A DNA stretch of 64,000 bases from contig CAYPTY010000010.1 of NCBI GenBank assembly GCA_964413935.1, positions 1 through 64,000 on the forward strand, written 5' to 3'. The translations under genes were made by a program, and so were the position numbers. Positions 50,606 to 59,588 of this stretch are shown piece by piece; the first letter of the stretch is position 1, and every line of letters begins with the position of its first letter. Origin of the DNA: CAYPTY01 sp964413935. Its GTDB lineage: Bacteria; Bacteroidota; Rhodothermia; Balneolales; Balneolaceae. Below the pieces are notes generated by a model. That model did not search any database. It was not told where the DNA came from and saw only the letters and a program-made list of their open reading frames with translations.

Positions 50606-53600
50606 ATGAGTAATCAAAATCTGAATCAAAACGGAGCACCCTTGCCTGTCGGCTCTGAAAACAGAAAAGAATTCTGGTTGTCTTCCTTTGCAATCGATAA
50701 CCGAATCAGTGTACTGGTGATACTGGCACTGGTTACGGTAATCGGTATCGTCTCCTATGTTGCACTGCCAAAGGAGTCCTTCCCCTCAATTACAGTGCCT
50801 AACATTTTTGTGACAACGGTTTATCCTGGAGTATCGCCCGAGGATATGGAGAGCCTCATAACACGTAAACTGGAAGATGAGCTCACCAATATCACCGATA
50901 TCAAAACGATGACCTCCACTTCGGCCGAAGGCTATTCCATGGTTAACCTGGAATTCGATACCGATGTGGATATTGAAGATGCCCTTCAGCGGGTACGCGA
51001 AAAAGTGGATCTGGCGAAACCCGAACTCCCGGAAGATGCCGAGGACCCGGTGGTACAGGAAATCAACCTGTCCGAATTCCCCATCATGAATGTGAATATT
51101 TCAGGCGATTACAATCTGGATATTCTGAAAGACATCGCAGAAGATCTGCAGGATAAAATTGAGGCTGTTCCTACCGTACTGGGTGTGGATTTGACCGGTG
51201 GACTCGAACGCGAGGTACAGGTGGATGTGGATCTTGCGAAACTCAAATACTACAACATCACCTACTCGGATATTGTGGGTGCCATCGCCAATGAAAATGT
51301 GACGGTTCCGGGTGGCGATATTGCTGTGGGCTCCAAAAAATTCCTGCTCCGGGTTCCGGGTCAGTATGAAGATACCAAACCCATCGAAGACATTGTTATC
51401 AAAGGAGAGAATCAAAGACCTATTTACATTCGGGATGTAGCCTCCGTGACCTTCGGACACAAGGAAAGAGAAACCTACTCAACGCTGAATGGATCTCCGG
51501 TTATCACGCTGGGAGTAAAGAAGAGAAGCGGTGAAAACATTCTGGATACCGCCAAAGAAGTAAAAGCTATTCTGGAAGAAGAATATCCAAAACTTCCGCC
51601 CACAACCCAGTACGTGATTACCAACGATCAGTCCAAGGATGTGGTGAGTATGGTAAGTAATCTGGAGAATAACATTATATCCGGTCTCACTCTGGTAGTA
51701 GGGGTTCTGCTCTTTTTCCTGGGAGTGCGAAATGCTTCATTTGTGGGTATTTCAATTCCACTATCCATGTTTCTTTCCTTCATTCTGCTTTCGGCAGTAG
51801 GTATAACCATGAATATGGTGGTACTCTTTTCTCTTATTCTGGCTCTGGGGATGCTGGTGGATAATGCCATTGTGGTGGTCGAAAACATCTACCGATATCT
51901 GGAGGATGGATACGGACATTTCGAAGCTGCCAAGAAAGGAACCGGTGAAGTTGCCGTTCCCATAATAGCAGGTACAGCCACCACCATTGCAGCATTTGCA
52001 CCTATGGTCTTCTGGCCGGGCGTAGTGGGTTCCTTCATGTCTTTCCTGCCGAAAACCCTGATCATCACCCTGTCTTCTTCGCTTTTTGTTGGCCTGGTAA
52101 TTAACCCGGTGATTTGTGCCCTTTTTATGCGTATCGAAAGTGAAGAAAAGAAATTCAGCTTCACCAAAAATGGAAAGCGCGTCCTTTTTGGCCTGATGGG
52201 TTTCATTCTGCTGATTCTGATGCTTATCAACTGGATCACTTTCAGCTCATTGCTTGGTATCGTGTTATTCCTCTGGCTGCTGAATCACTTTATTCTGGAT
52301 CCTGTTGGCAGATGGTGGCAAACAAGAGGATTAAATCGGGTGCTAGATGTATACGAAGGCAGCCTGGTTTGGGCCTTGAATCACAGAATTGCAACCATTT
52401 TCATTGCCATACTGGCCCTTATTTCGAGCTTTGTTGTATTCGGATTGTTTAATCCCGGGACGGAATTCTTTCCCGAGAATATTCCGCCCCGTGACGTTTA
52501 TGTGCAGGTTGAGGCCCCGGTTGGATCCGATGTCGAGTTCACGAAAAGCATTATAGATGATATAAGGGAAGAGATACCCTTTATCCCTCAATACCCAGAT
52601 GTCAGAAGTACGCTTGCAACCTCAGGAGCTCAAATAAGCAGTGATCCCGGCAATGCTGGTGGTAATTCAAACCATCTTGGAACCATTGCCCTGAATTTTG
52701 CGGATTACCAGCAGAGGGAGGGGGATGTGTTTGAAGCCATGGAATACCTCAGAAATGATCTGAATAATAAAGTGGTGGGCGCTAAAGTGACGGTTGAAAA
52801 GCCACAGGATGGTCCGCCAACGGGTAAACCCATAAATCTCGAGATTTCCGGCCCGGAAATGCCGAGGCTGACCGTGATCTCAAATGATGTTATCCGGATT
52901 CTGGAAGAGGATTCCATTTTCATGAAACTGGACGGACTGGAGTCGGATCTCCCCGAACCAAGACCGGAAGTGAGGGTTACAGTTGACCGGGAAAAAGCAG
53001 CTCTGTATGAGCTGTCGACCAATCAGATTGGTTTTACCATACGGCAGGCCATGAACGGTGTTGAGGCTTCCAAATTCAGGGATGGCAAAGACGAATATGA
53101 TATCGTGGTACGCCTCTCCGATGAATACCGCAAAGACCTGAGTACGCTTGGGGATCTCACAATAATGCAGGAAGGTAATCAGATTCCTCTATCCGAGGTT
53201 GCCCGTTGGGAAATTGACGATGGCCTTGGGGGCATTCGCCACAAAGATGCCGAGCGTGTGATCACCATCAGTGCTGATGTCCGTTCCGGATATCAAGCAA
53301 ACGCGGTTCTTGAAGAAGCCAAAGTATTACTGGCACCTTATCTGAATAATTTATCATCTGATTACAGTTTTGACTGGACCGGCCAGCAGCAGGAACAGGA
53401 TGAGTCCTTCGATTTTCTTGGCAAAGCCTTCATTATTGCTGTTTTTCTGATCGCCTTTATTCTGGTATCACAGTTTAACTCTGTAGCCAAGCCGCTTATC
53501 ATCCTGAGTTCGGTGATCATGTCGACAGCCGGTGTTTTCTATGGTCTGGTTACCTTCCAGATGGCATTCGGATTGATGGCTTTTCTTGGCTTGATATCAC

Positions 53601-54073
53601 TGGCCGGGGTAGTTGTGAATAATGCGATAGTATTGATTGACTACATCGACATACTCAGAGACCGGGATGGCATGGATCTGCGGACAGCGTTGATTCAGGC
53701 CGGTCGGGTACGTTTCCGCCCGGTTATTCTTACAGCCATAACCACTACACTCGGACTGGTACCGCTGGCCATCGGTTTTAACTTCGATTTCATTGTACTG
53801 GCCAGTGATCCTATCGCATTTTTCAGCAATCTGGGAGAATATATTTACATGGGTGGTGAACAGGCAGCCTGGTGGGGCCCGATGGCCATTGCCGTTATTG
53901 TTGGTTTAATCTTTGCCACAGGACTTACCCTTATTCTGGTACCGGTGTTGTACAGTGTGATTGAACGCAGCAGGCGCCGGCTGAACAAATTCCTCTTTGG
54001 TACAGAAGATCCGGGAATCATCAAAGACCAGAGCCATCTGGCGGATAAAGCGGCTGTTCCCGAAACAGCTTAG
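50606..54073 (+). CDS. RND efflux permease (AcrB/HAE1-like)
   Basis: 1155 residues, longer than the roughly 1030-1050 of AcrB. Two periplasmic regions and the helices are in the usual order. The TM4 proton-relay stretch reads GMLVDNAIVVVENIYRYLE, partly quoted, near 415; one of the two adjacent acidic residues found in AcrB is Asn here. Extra hydrophobic sequence is present near 526-570 (LFGLMGFILLILMLINW), suggesting two added helices after TM6, and another inserted stretch near 1062-1090. It exports hydrophobic compounds with the TolC and adaptor upstream. A terminator follows. Confidence 0.93.
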   Translation: MSNQNLNQNGAPLPVGSENRKEFWLSSFAIDNRISVLVILALVTVIGIVSYVALPKESFPSITVPNIFVTTVYPGVSPEDMESLITRKLEDELTNITDIKTMTSTSAEGYSMVNLEFDTDVDIEDALQRVREKVDLAKPELPEDAEDPVVQEINLSEFPIMNVNISGDYNLDILKDIAEDLQDKIEAVPTVLGVDLTGGLEREVQVDVDLAKLKYYNITYSDIVGAIANENVTVPGGDIAVGSKKFLLRVPGQYEDTKPIEDIVIKGENQRPIYIRDVASVTFGHKERETYSTLNGSPVITLGVKKRSGENILDTAKEVKAILEEEYPKLPPTTQYVITNDQSKDVVSMVSNLENNIISGLTLVVGVLLFFLGVRNASFVGISIPLSMFLSFILLSAVGITMNMVVLFSLILALGMLVDNAIVVVENIYRYLEDGYGHFEAAKKGTGEVAVPIIAGTATTIAAFAPMVFWPGVVGSFMSFLPKTLIITLSSSLFVGLVINPVICALFMRIESEEKKFSFTKNGKRVLFGLMGFILLILMLINWITFSSLLGIVLFLWLLNHFILDPVGRWWQTRGLNRVLDVYEGSLVWALNHRIATIFIAILALISSFVVFGLFNPGTEFFPENIPPRDVYVQVEAPVGSDVEFTKSIIDDIREEIPFIPQYPDVRSTLATSGAQISSDPGNAGGNSNHLGTIALNFADYQQREGDVFEAMEYLRNDLNNKVVGAKVTVEKPQDGPPTGKPINLEISGPEMPRLTVISNDVIRILEEDSIFMKLDGLESDLPEPRPEVRVTVDREKAALYELSTNQIGFTIRQAMNGVEASKFRDGKDEYDIVVRLSDEYRKDLSTLGDLTIMQEGNQIPLSEVARWEIDDGLGGIRHKDAERVITISADVRSGYQANAVLEEAKVLLAPYLNNLSSDYSFDWTGQQQEQDESFDFLGKAFIIAVFLIAFILVSQFNSVAKPLIILSSVIMSTAGVFYGLVTFQMAFGLMAFLGLISLAGVVVNNAIVLIDYIDILRDRDGMDLRTALIQAGRVRFRPVILTAITTTLGLVPLAIGFNFDFIVLASDPIAFFSNLGEYIYMGGEQAAWWGPMAIAVIVGLIFATGLTLILVPVLYSVIERSRRRLNKFLFGTEDPGIIKDQSHLADKAAVPETA

Positions 54074-54078
54074 TAAAT

Positions 54079-54103
54079 AAAGGCTCCGAATGGGGCCTTT
54101 TTT
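54079..54103 (+). terminator. Rho-independent terminator after the RND operon
   Basis: AAAGGCTCC (54079-54087) pairs with GGGGCCTTT (54092-54100), then more T. It closes the tetR-tolC-adaptor-permease run. Confidence 0.85.
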
Positions 54104-54146
54104 ATGTTCAGAATCTTATCTTTGCCGCATTAAACACAGATTTATT

Positions 54147-54554
54147 ATGATTCAGAGATTACAGAGCTTATATCTATCATTGGCCATATTATTTAACCTG
54201 GGAGCTTTTTTCAGTCCGGTTTACGAGCGGGCGATGGAGGATCCCCAGCTATGGATCGGCATTGGCCTGGCCAGCAGCCTTTTAATCGCTATGCTTCTGG
54301 ATGGCTTAACCATCAGCCTGTATAAGGATCGCATGAAGCAGATGAGCTGGCTTAAAAGAGCATCCCTGTTTCAGATTATCGCCTTCGGCTTCTCAATTGG
54401 GGTAATTTTTTCATTAGGTGGGATCGGTACCTATCTCTGGGACGAAGCCCTGGGTACCGGTCTGGTTTTACTGGGATTCATCAGCCAGTTCCTGGCACTG
54501 CAGCGCATCCGAAAAGACGAGGAGCTGGTCAAATCAATGGATCGTATCCGCTAA
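54147..54554 (+). CDS. DUF4293 family membrane protein
   Basis: 135 residues from ATG 54147, an upstream frame being rejected because the family start MIQRLQSLYLSLA is diagnostic. Four hydrophobic segments (about 5-22, 36-54, 72-92, 99-119) and a charged tail match DUF4293, a family typical of Bacteroidota-like genomes with no assigned function. It lies just after the RND terminator and 12 bases before an EamA gene, so it may be transcribed with that gene. Confidence 0.87.
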   Translation: MIQRLQSLYLSLAILFNLGAFFSPVYERAMEDPQLWIGIGLASSLLIAMLLDGLTISLYKDRMKQMSWLKRASLFQIIAFGFSIGVIFSLGGIGTYLWDEALGTGLVLLGFISQFLALQRIRKDEELVKSMDRIR

Positions 54555-54566
54555 CCGGGAGACTAT

Positions 54567-55475
54567 GTGACAGAAAGCTTTCCAAAATTTAGGGTCTATC
54601 TTGCTCTGGCCTTTGGTTTGATCGCTTTTGGCTTTGGACCGAATCTTGTGAAGCTGGCTGCTGATTTTTCTGCCTACGAAGTTGCTGCTACCCGAACCGT
54701 TTTTGCTTTCCTGCTGCTCATTCCGGTGTGGTTGGTTCATATTCGGGATGAAAAGAAAAAAGGTGGATATACCCTTACTCTATCTCCTCTGGAAGTGATA
54801 GCCGGCTTGTGCCTGGGTATTCATTTTGTGGCCTGGATTGCATCCCTGTACTTTACATCGGTCGCGTCCGCATCGGTTTTAGTAACCTTTCACCCGGTAC
54901 TGATGATTCTGGCAGAACGGGCTATATTTGGGGTAAAATTCAGAGGCATGGTCTGGGCTGGTGTATTCGTGTCCTTCACCGGCTCTGTACTGCTGGGGTT
55001 GCTTGATCAGCAACCCGGAGAAACCTATTCCAATCCTGCGCTGGGTAATGCACTGGCCTTTTCAGCAGCCATCATTTTTGCTGTTTATTTTCTGATCAGC
55101 CGAAAGGTGAGGCAGGGCAGTGCGTGGATAGATTATGTTATCAAGATCTATGGATTCGCAGCTATTGCCTGTGTCAGTGTATTATTGATTCTGGACTCGG
55201 ACTTCAGCGACATTCTTCAGCCCAAACTCCTGATCATCGGTTTGCTGCTTGCCCTGGGTCCTCAGCTAATGGGGCATGGTTCCATCAACTACGCCGTGAA
55301 GTTTTTGTCACCGACCATTATTTCTACGCTCATCCTCATTGAGCCCCTGTTTGCTTCGATCATTGCCATCATTCTTTTCGGAGAAATACCGGGCCCCTAT
55401 GCAGTGGGAGCTATGATCATCATTTTTATCGGGATCGCATTGACCTGGAGCCGGAAAAAAACAGCGCCTGCCTGA
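54567..55475 (+). CDS. EamA/DMT superfamily transporter
   Basis: 302 residues, GTG start at 54567 with GGGAG upstream. Ten hydrophobic segments in two EamA halves, with FGFGPNLVKLAADFSAYEVAATR near 16, partly quoted, and LIEPLFASIIAIILFGEIPGP near 252, partly quoted, as the paired family signatures. The cargo is unknown. It ends one base before the convergent TonB receptor gene. It follows DUF4293 by 12 bases. Confidence 0.9.
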   Translation: MTESFPKFRVYLALAFGLIAFGFGPNLVKLAADFSAYEVAATRTVFAFLLLIPVWLVHIRDEKKKGGYTLTLSPLEVIAGLCLGIHFVAWIASLYFTSVASASVLVTFHPVLMILAERAIFGVKFRGMVWAGVFVSFTGSVLLGLLDQQPGETYSNPALGNALAFSAAIIFAVYFLISRKVRQGSAWIDYVIKIYGFAAIACVSVLLILDSDFSDILQPKLLIIGLLLALGPQLMGHGSINYAVKFLSPTIISTLILIEPLFASIIAIILFGEIPGPYAVGAMIIIFIGIALTWSRKKTAPA

Positions 55476-57941
55476 TCAGAAGGCATATTTTGCGGTAAAG
55501 GTTACATTTCTCCGAAGGCCGTCAAGTGAGGAAGCGTGTTCACGGTAGCTGCTGTTCAGGAGATTATCCCCGATGAGTTGCAGGTTTAGTTGCTCTGAAG
55601 CCCTGATGTTTATCAGGAGCTGCAGGTTCACAAACCCATCGGTACCATCTGGGTTGATCCTCGAATCATCGATTTCTGCCTGAGAAAGCCGGCGCTGCTC
55701 AAAGGCATATCGCAGCTGAGGTTTTACTTCCAGCCAATCCGTTGCATTCACCCGAAGAAAGATATTACCATTGGCTGGGGGGATACGATCAACGGGCTCA
55801 GTTCCCCCACCCGCCTGCTCCACAGTACCCCGGATATAACTGAAGGTGAGTCCGCTTTCAATTTGATTGCTGAATCGGGCTGAACCGGCAAACTCAACCC
55901 CGATGATATTCAGCGCATCTTCATTAACGGAACGCACTTCAATAAATTCATTCGCATTTTGGGTGGTGCTGCCCGAACGAATGAATGAACCATCATCGCC
56001 TACAATGTTACCGGTTGGCTGCCTTCTGACCCGGTCAAAATAATGCAGCCAAAAGGTGAAAAACTCCAGACTAAGTGTTTCGCCGCGGTGGCGGAAGCCA
56101 AGATCCAGGTTGATGGATTTCTCCGGATTCAGCTCAGTTGTTGCAATCTGAAACTGATTTGAACGGCGGTTCCCAACTTCAGAAAGATCTGCCACATTCG
56201 GTGCCCTGAAACCATTACTGATATTCAGCAGCAGACTGTTGAACCGATTCAATCCATAAGCTGCAGAGAATGAAGCTGTAATCTGTTCATAAGTATTGTC
56301 AAAAGGATCAAAACGTCGTTCACTACTCACCCCTTCAAACGGAAGATCAATGAAGAATCTGGAATATCGCAGACCATAATCCAGGTTCAGTCGCTTGTTT
56401 ACATCATGATCCAGCTGTGCAAAAATACCGCTCTGCACAAAAACCGAACCATTGGGGTATCGCGGAAGCCTATCGGCAATCAAGCCATTGCTGTCCAGCC
56501 TCTCCCGATTGCTTTGCACATAATCATAGGAAAAATCTGCTCCCCATTTCAGTGTCATCGCCTGACTGATAGAGCTCTCCAGATCGACCGAAAGCAAATA
56601 CTGATTACTGATATTATTTTCGTCATTCAGGGTGTCCGATAAGGTAAAAGAACGGATTCTGTTTTCCGGTAGTACAGTAAAAAAGGGTTCTGAGCCAAAG
56701 GCATAGTCTGCACTTCGCCTGGCATCCTGAAGCCGATGATATCCGGCTTTAACTTTCAGGCTGTTCATAAAACTACGGTCTGTCAGCCATTCATAGTTCA
56801 GGCTGTAGGCACCAAAGCCCAGGGGATGGGTATTGGACTCAAAAGCAGAACGGGGTCGGGTATTACTGCTGGATGTAATGTCATAACCCATAATCATGCG
56901 GTCGATGCGGGCAGCGTCATCAATGATGCTCTGATAGGAAGAAAATCCAAGTTTTTGATTATCAGCGATACGGAATGAGCCACTTAGGCTGTAGGCATAA
57001 AACTCATATGCCAGTTCATCCAGTTTATTATCCAGCGGGAATAGCAGTCTCTCATCGGTACTTTCAGGCAGATGATAGAATTGGTAATTCCGATAGGTAA
57101 ATCCGCCTTCAAGCACAAGCTTAGAGGTCTGATAAGCAAGCTGTGAGCTAAGACTTCGTTCTCCAGTGCCGCCAAGATTAGCAGCACTTAACAGATTCAG
57201 GCTTAATTCAGGAGCAGCAGTGAAATCCTTCTGGGAAGTACTCACATTCACCCCGCCTGAAAGCGCATCACTACCGTAATACACAGAAACCGGACCCCGA
57301 TACACATCGATCTGCTGGGTTAAAAAAGGATCTACTACTCCGAAATACTGATTCTGCCCCGATCGCACAAAAGCCGGATTCATTCTGAGGCCGTTAAACA
57401 GGTAGAGCACATCCCGACCAGCCCGGCCACGGATATAAATACTGCCCTGTCCGGCTGAGGTCTGCTGAACAAATACCCCGGGTTCAGCCCTGAGCAAATC
57501 GACAGCAGTAGTTTTTATTCTGTCATTGATCAGTTCAGTGTTAACCGTGTTTCTTGGAATCGATTTTTCCCGGTTAAAGGGACTGTAGAGGCGGTCGGTT
57601 TTTACCGTAAGTTCATCCAGGCCGAGAAGGTCGTCCAGCATTTTGATTTCAATCTGTTCCTCAGCTGATTGAATGAAGATGGTTCTGCTTTTATAGCCTA
57701 TGGATGAGAAGCGCAGTCGGGCAGGAAACACCTTCCAGTTAAGCATAAACCGACCCTGCTCATCAGAGTAGGTGCCAACTTCAGAGTCTATAACGGTTAC
57801 ATGTACCCCGGGTAAGGATAAACCTGCTTCATCCACAATGCGTCCACGGATTTGTGCAGAGGCTGAATTTGTTAGACTAAGTATGAATAAGAGAAATACA
57901 GTAAAAGCTGAACAAAATTTTAATGAATACGTATGTATCAT
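55476..57941 (-). CDS. TonB-dependent outer-membrane receptor
   Basis: 821 residues. A signal peptide (1-30, ending ASAQ) is followed by a carboxypeptidase-regulatory-like domain (about 31-110, RGRIVDEAGLSLPGVHV start), a plug (about 120-235, with SIYIRGRAGRDVLYLFNGL, partly quoted), and a 22-strand-type barrel to a final aromatic residue (TAKYAF). These import scarce nutrients using TonB energy; ligand not deducible. No cobalamin or iron-box element was evident upstream. It converges on the EamA gene with no gap. Confidence 0.92.
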   Translation of the reverse strand: MIHTYSLKFCSAFTVFLLFILSLTNSASAQIRGRIVDEAGLSLPGVHVTVIDSEVGTYSDEQGRFMLNWKVFPARLRFSSIGYKSRTIFIQSAEEQIEIKMLDDLLGLDELTVKTDRLYSPFNREKSIPRNTVNTELINDRIKTTAVDLLRAEPGVFVQQTSAGQGSIYIRGRAGRDVLYLFNGLRMNPAFVRSGQNQYFGVVDPFLTQQIDVYRGPVSVYYGSDALSGGVNVSTSQKDFTAAPELSLNLLSAANLGGTGERSLSSQLAYQTSKLVLEGGFTYRNYQFYHLPESTDERLLFPLDNKLDELAYEFYAYSLSGSFRIADNQKLGFSSYQSIIDDAARIDRMIMGYDITSSSNTRPRSAFESNTHPLGFGAYSLNYEWLTDRSFMNSLKVKAGYHRLQDARRSADYAFGSEPFFTVLPENRIRSFTLSDTLNDENNISNQYLLSVDLESSISQAMTLKWGADFSYDYVQSNRERLDSNGLIADRLPRYPNGSVFVQSGIFAQLDHDVNKRLNLDYGLRYSRFFIDLPFEGVSSERRFDPFDNTYEQITASFSAAYGLNRFNSLLLNISNGFRAPNVADLSEVGNRRSNQFQIATTELNPEKSINLDLGFRHRGETLSLEFFTFWLHYFDRVRRQPTGNIVGDDGSFIRSGSTTQNANEFIEVRSVNEDALNIIGVEFAGSARFSNQIESGLTFSYIRGTVEQAGGGTEPVDRIPPANGNIFLRVNATDWLEVKPQLRYAFEQRRLSQAEIDDSRINPDGTDGFVNLQLLINIRASEQLNLQLIGDNLLNSSYREHASSLDGLRRNVTFTAKYAF

Positions 57942-58079
57942 TGTTTACAAAGGCTTAGGCGGCCTTTTACCAATATTAGAGATCTTTAAGAAAAGGCTTT
58001 GGGTAATTTTAATTCCGTAATTTAAGAAAATAACGATTGAAGGTGTTTGTTAAACAGACCTTTCAGCGTTACTAAAATT

Positions 58080-59588
58080 ATGAAGTCATACATCTACATA
58101 AAACCACTGAAAAGTGTGGTTTATTTTGCTCTGATGAGCAGTATTCTTGCAGGTTGCAACCAAGAGAGAAGCCCTGAAGAATTCGAAACCACACCCCTCG
58201 AGGTAAACGTTAAGGATCCGGTTCAGAGAGACCTTGCTGAAATTAAGCGCAGTGGTGTTCTCCGAATGATCACCAACTACTCCTCTAATTCCTATTTCCT
58301 TCATCGGGGAATCGAAATGGGATTCGAGTATGAATTACTCAATGCATTTGCAGAAGAAAATGACCTTGCTCTGGAAGTGATCATCGTGGAACCGGATGAA
58401 AACCCCTATGATCTGCTGAATGCCGGTGATGGGGATGTGATTGCAGCAAATTACGCTATTACTCAGGAGCGTCGCAGTTACGTCAGCTTTACACGTCCGT
58501 ATAATCTTGTGGATCAGGTGCTGGTGTACAATGAGACCATTTTTAATGAAATGAATGATCAGAATCTCATTGACTCCATACCGATAACTATCAACCGAAA
58601 CAGTTCATATTATCCAGCTCTTGCCAATTATCGAAGAGATGCCGGTGCTGAAATCTCCATCAGCCTCACTCAGGACGACATCGACACCGAAGCACTGCTG
58701 CTTCAGGTTTCCACCGGCGCTTTTGAAGCAACGGTTGCTGATGAAAATATTTATGATGCGGCTTCTGCCTACATGAATAATCTGGTCAAGGGACCAACCA
58801 TTTCTAGATACGACACCATCGCCTGGGCGGTGAGAAAGAATGTGCCTGATCTTGAAACGGCCATGAGTCGCTTCCTCTACAAACATTTTCGGTTTGGGCA
58901 GGAAAGAGGAGAAGTAAAGCGTTCTGAATTCCTGAATGTACTTCGAGGGAAATATTTTGAAAAAGGTCTGGAATTGGATGGTTTTTTTGAACCTGAGCAG
59001 AATACCTTTGTTCAGGGATCACTCTCACCATTCGATGAATTGATCCAGGAAAAAGCAGATAAATATGAACTTGACTGGGTAATGGTTACGGCATTGATTG
59101 CCCAGGAATCTAAATTCAATGTGAATTCCGAAAGCTGGGCCGGTGCTGTTGGGCTCATGCAGGTGATCCCAAGATTTTCCCCATATTCAAAAGACTCACT
59201 CTTTATCCCGGATGTCAATGTTGAGGAAGGATCCCGCATCATCCGTGAACATCTGGATCACTATGCTTACATGGACAGCACCAATCAATGGGCTTTTGCG
59301 CTGGCCACCTATAACGCCGGTTCCGGACATGTTGCCGATGCAAGGCGTTTGGTGATCGATCAGAATAAAAATCCAAATGAGTGGGAGCATGTTTCAGCCG
59401 CTCTGCTGAAACTTATGCAGCGCAAATACTATCAGAGTGCCCGTTATGGTTTTACCCGTGGAATCGAAACGGTTCGCTACGTGAACGAAATTCTGAACCG
59501 GTATAAGACATACAATTCGGTGCTGAGTGCAACCGAAAAAAGGAATTATAGTCTTTACGGGGTAATCGGTTTGAATTCGGTAAACTAA
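58080..59588 (+). CDS. MltF-like lytic transglycosylase with solute-binding domain
   Basis: 502 residues from ATG 58080; the 11 codons upstream lack signal character. Residues 1-25 form a lipoprotein signal (ILAGC). A solute-binding-type domain (about 45-290) precedes an SLT lysozyme-like domain (about 325-460), where VTALIAQESKFNVNSESWAGAVGLMQV, partly quoted, supplies the catalytic Glu in the AQES motif and the GLMQ motif. This is the MltF layout: an outer-membrane-attached enzyme that cleaves peptidoglycan while binding a wall fragment. The end overlaps the phosphatase gene by 4 bases. Confidence 0.9.
   Translation: MKSYIYIKPLKSVVYFALMSSILAGCNQERSPEEFETTPLEVNVKDPVQRDLAEIKRSGVLRMITNYSSNSYFLHRGIEMGFEYELLNAFAEENDLALEVIIVEPDENPYDLLNAGDGDVIAANYAITQERRSYVSFTRPYNLVDQVLVYNETIFNEMNDQNLIDSIPITINRNSSYYPALANYRRDAGAEISISLTQDDIDTEALLLQVSTGAFEATVADENIYDAASAYMNNLVKGPTISRYDTIAWAVRKNVPDLETAMSRFLYKHFRFGQERGEVKRSEFLNVLRGKYFEKGLELDGFFEPEQNTFVQGSLSPFDELIQEKADKYELDWVMVTALIAQESKFNVNSESWAGAVGLMQVIPRFSPYSKDSLFIPDVNVEEGSRIIREHLDHYAYMDSTNQWAFALATYNAGSGHVADARRLVIDQNKNPNEWEHVSAALLKLMQRKYYQSARYGFTRGIETVRYVNEILNRYKTYNSVLSATEKRNYSLYGVIGLNSVN

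Noticed and set aside
57942..58079. Riboswitch (cobalamin) or Fur box ahead of the TonB receptor.
   Set aside because: No conserved core or paired elements were found in this A+T-rich gap.
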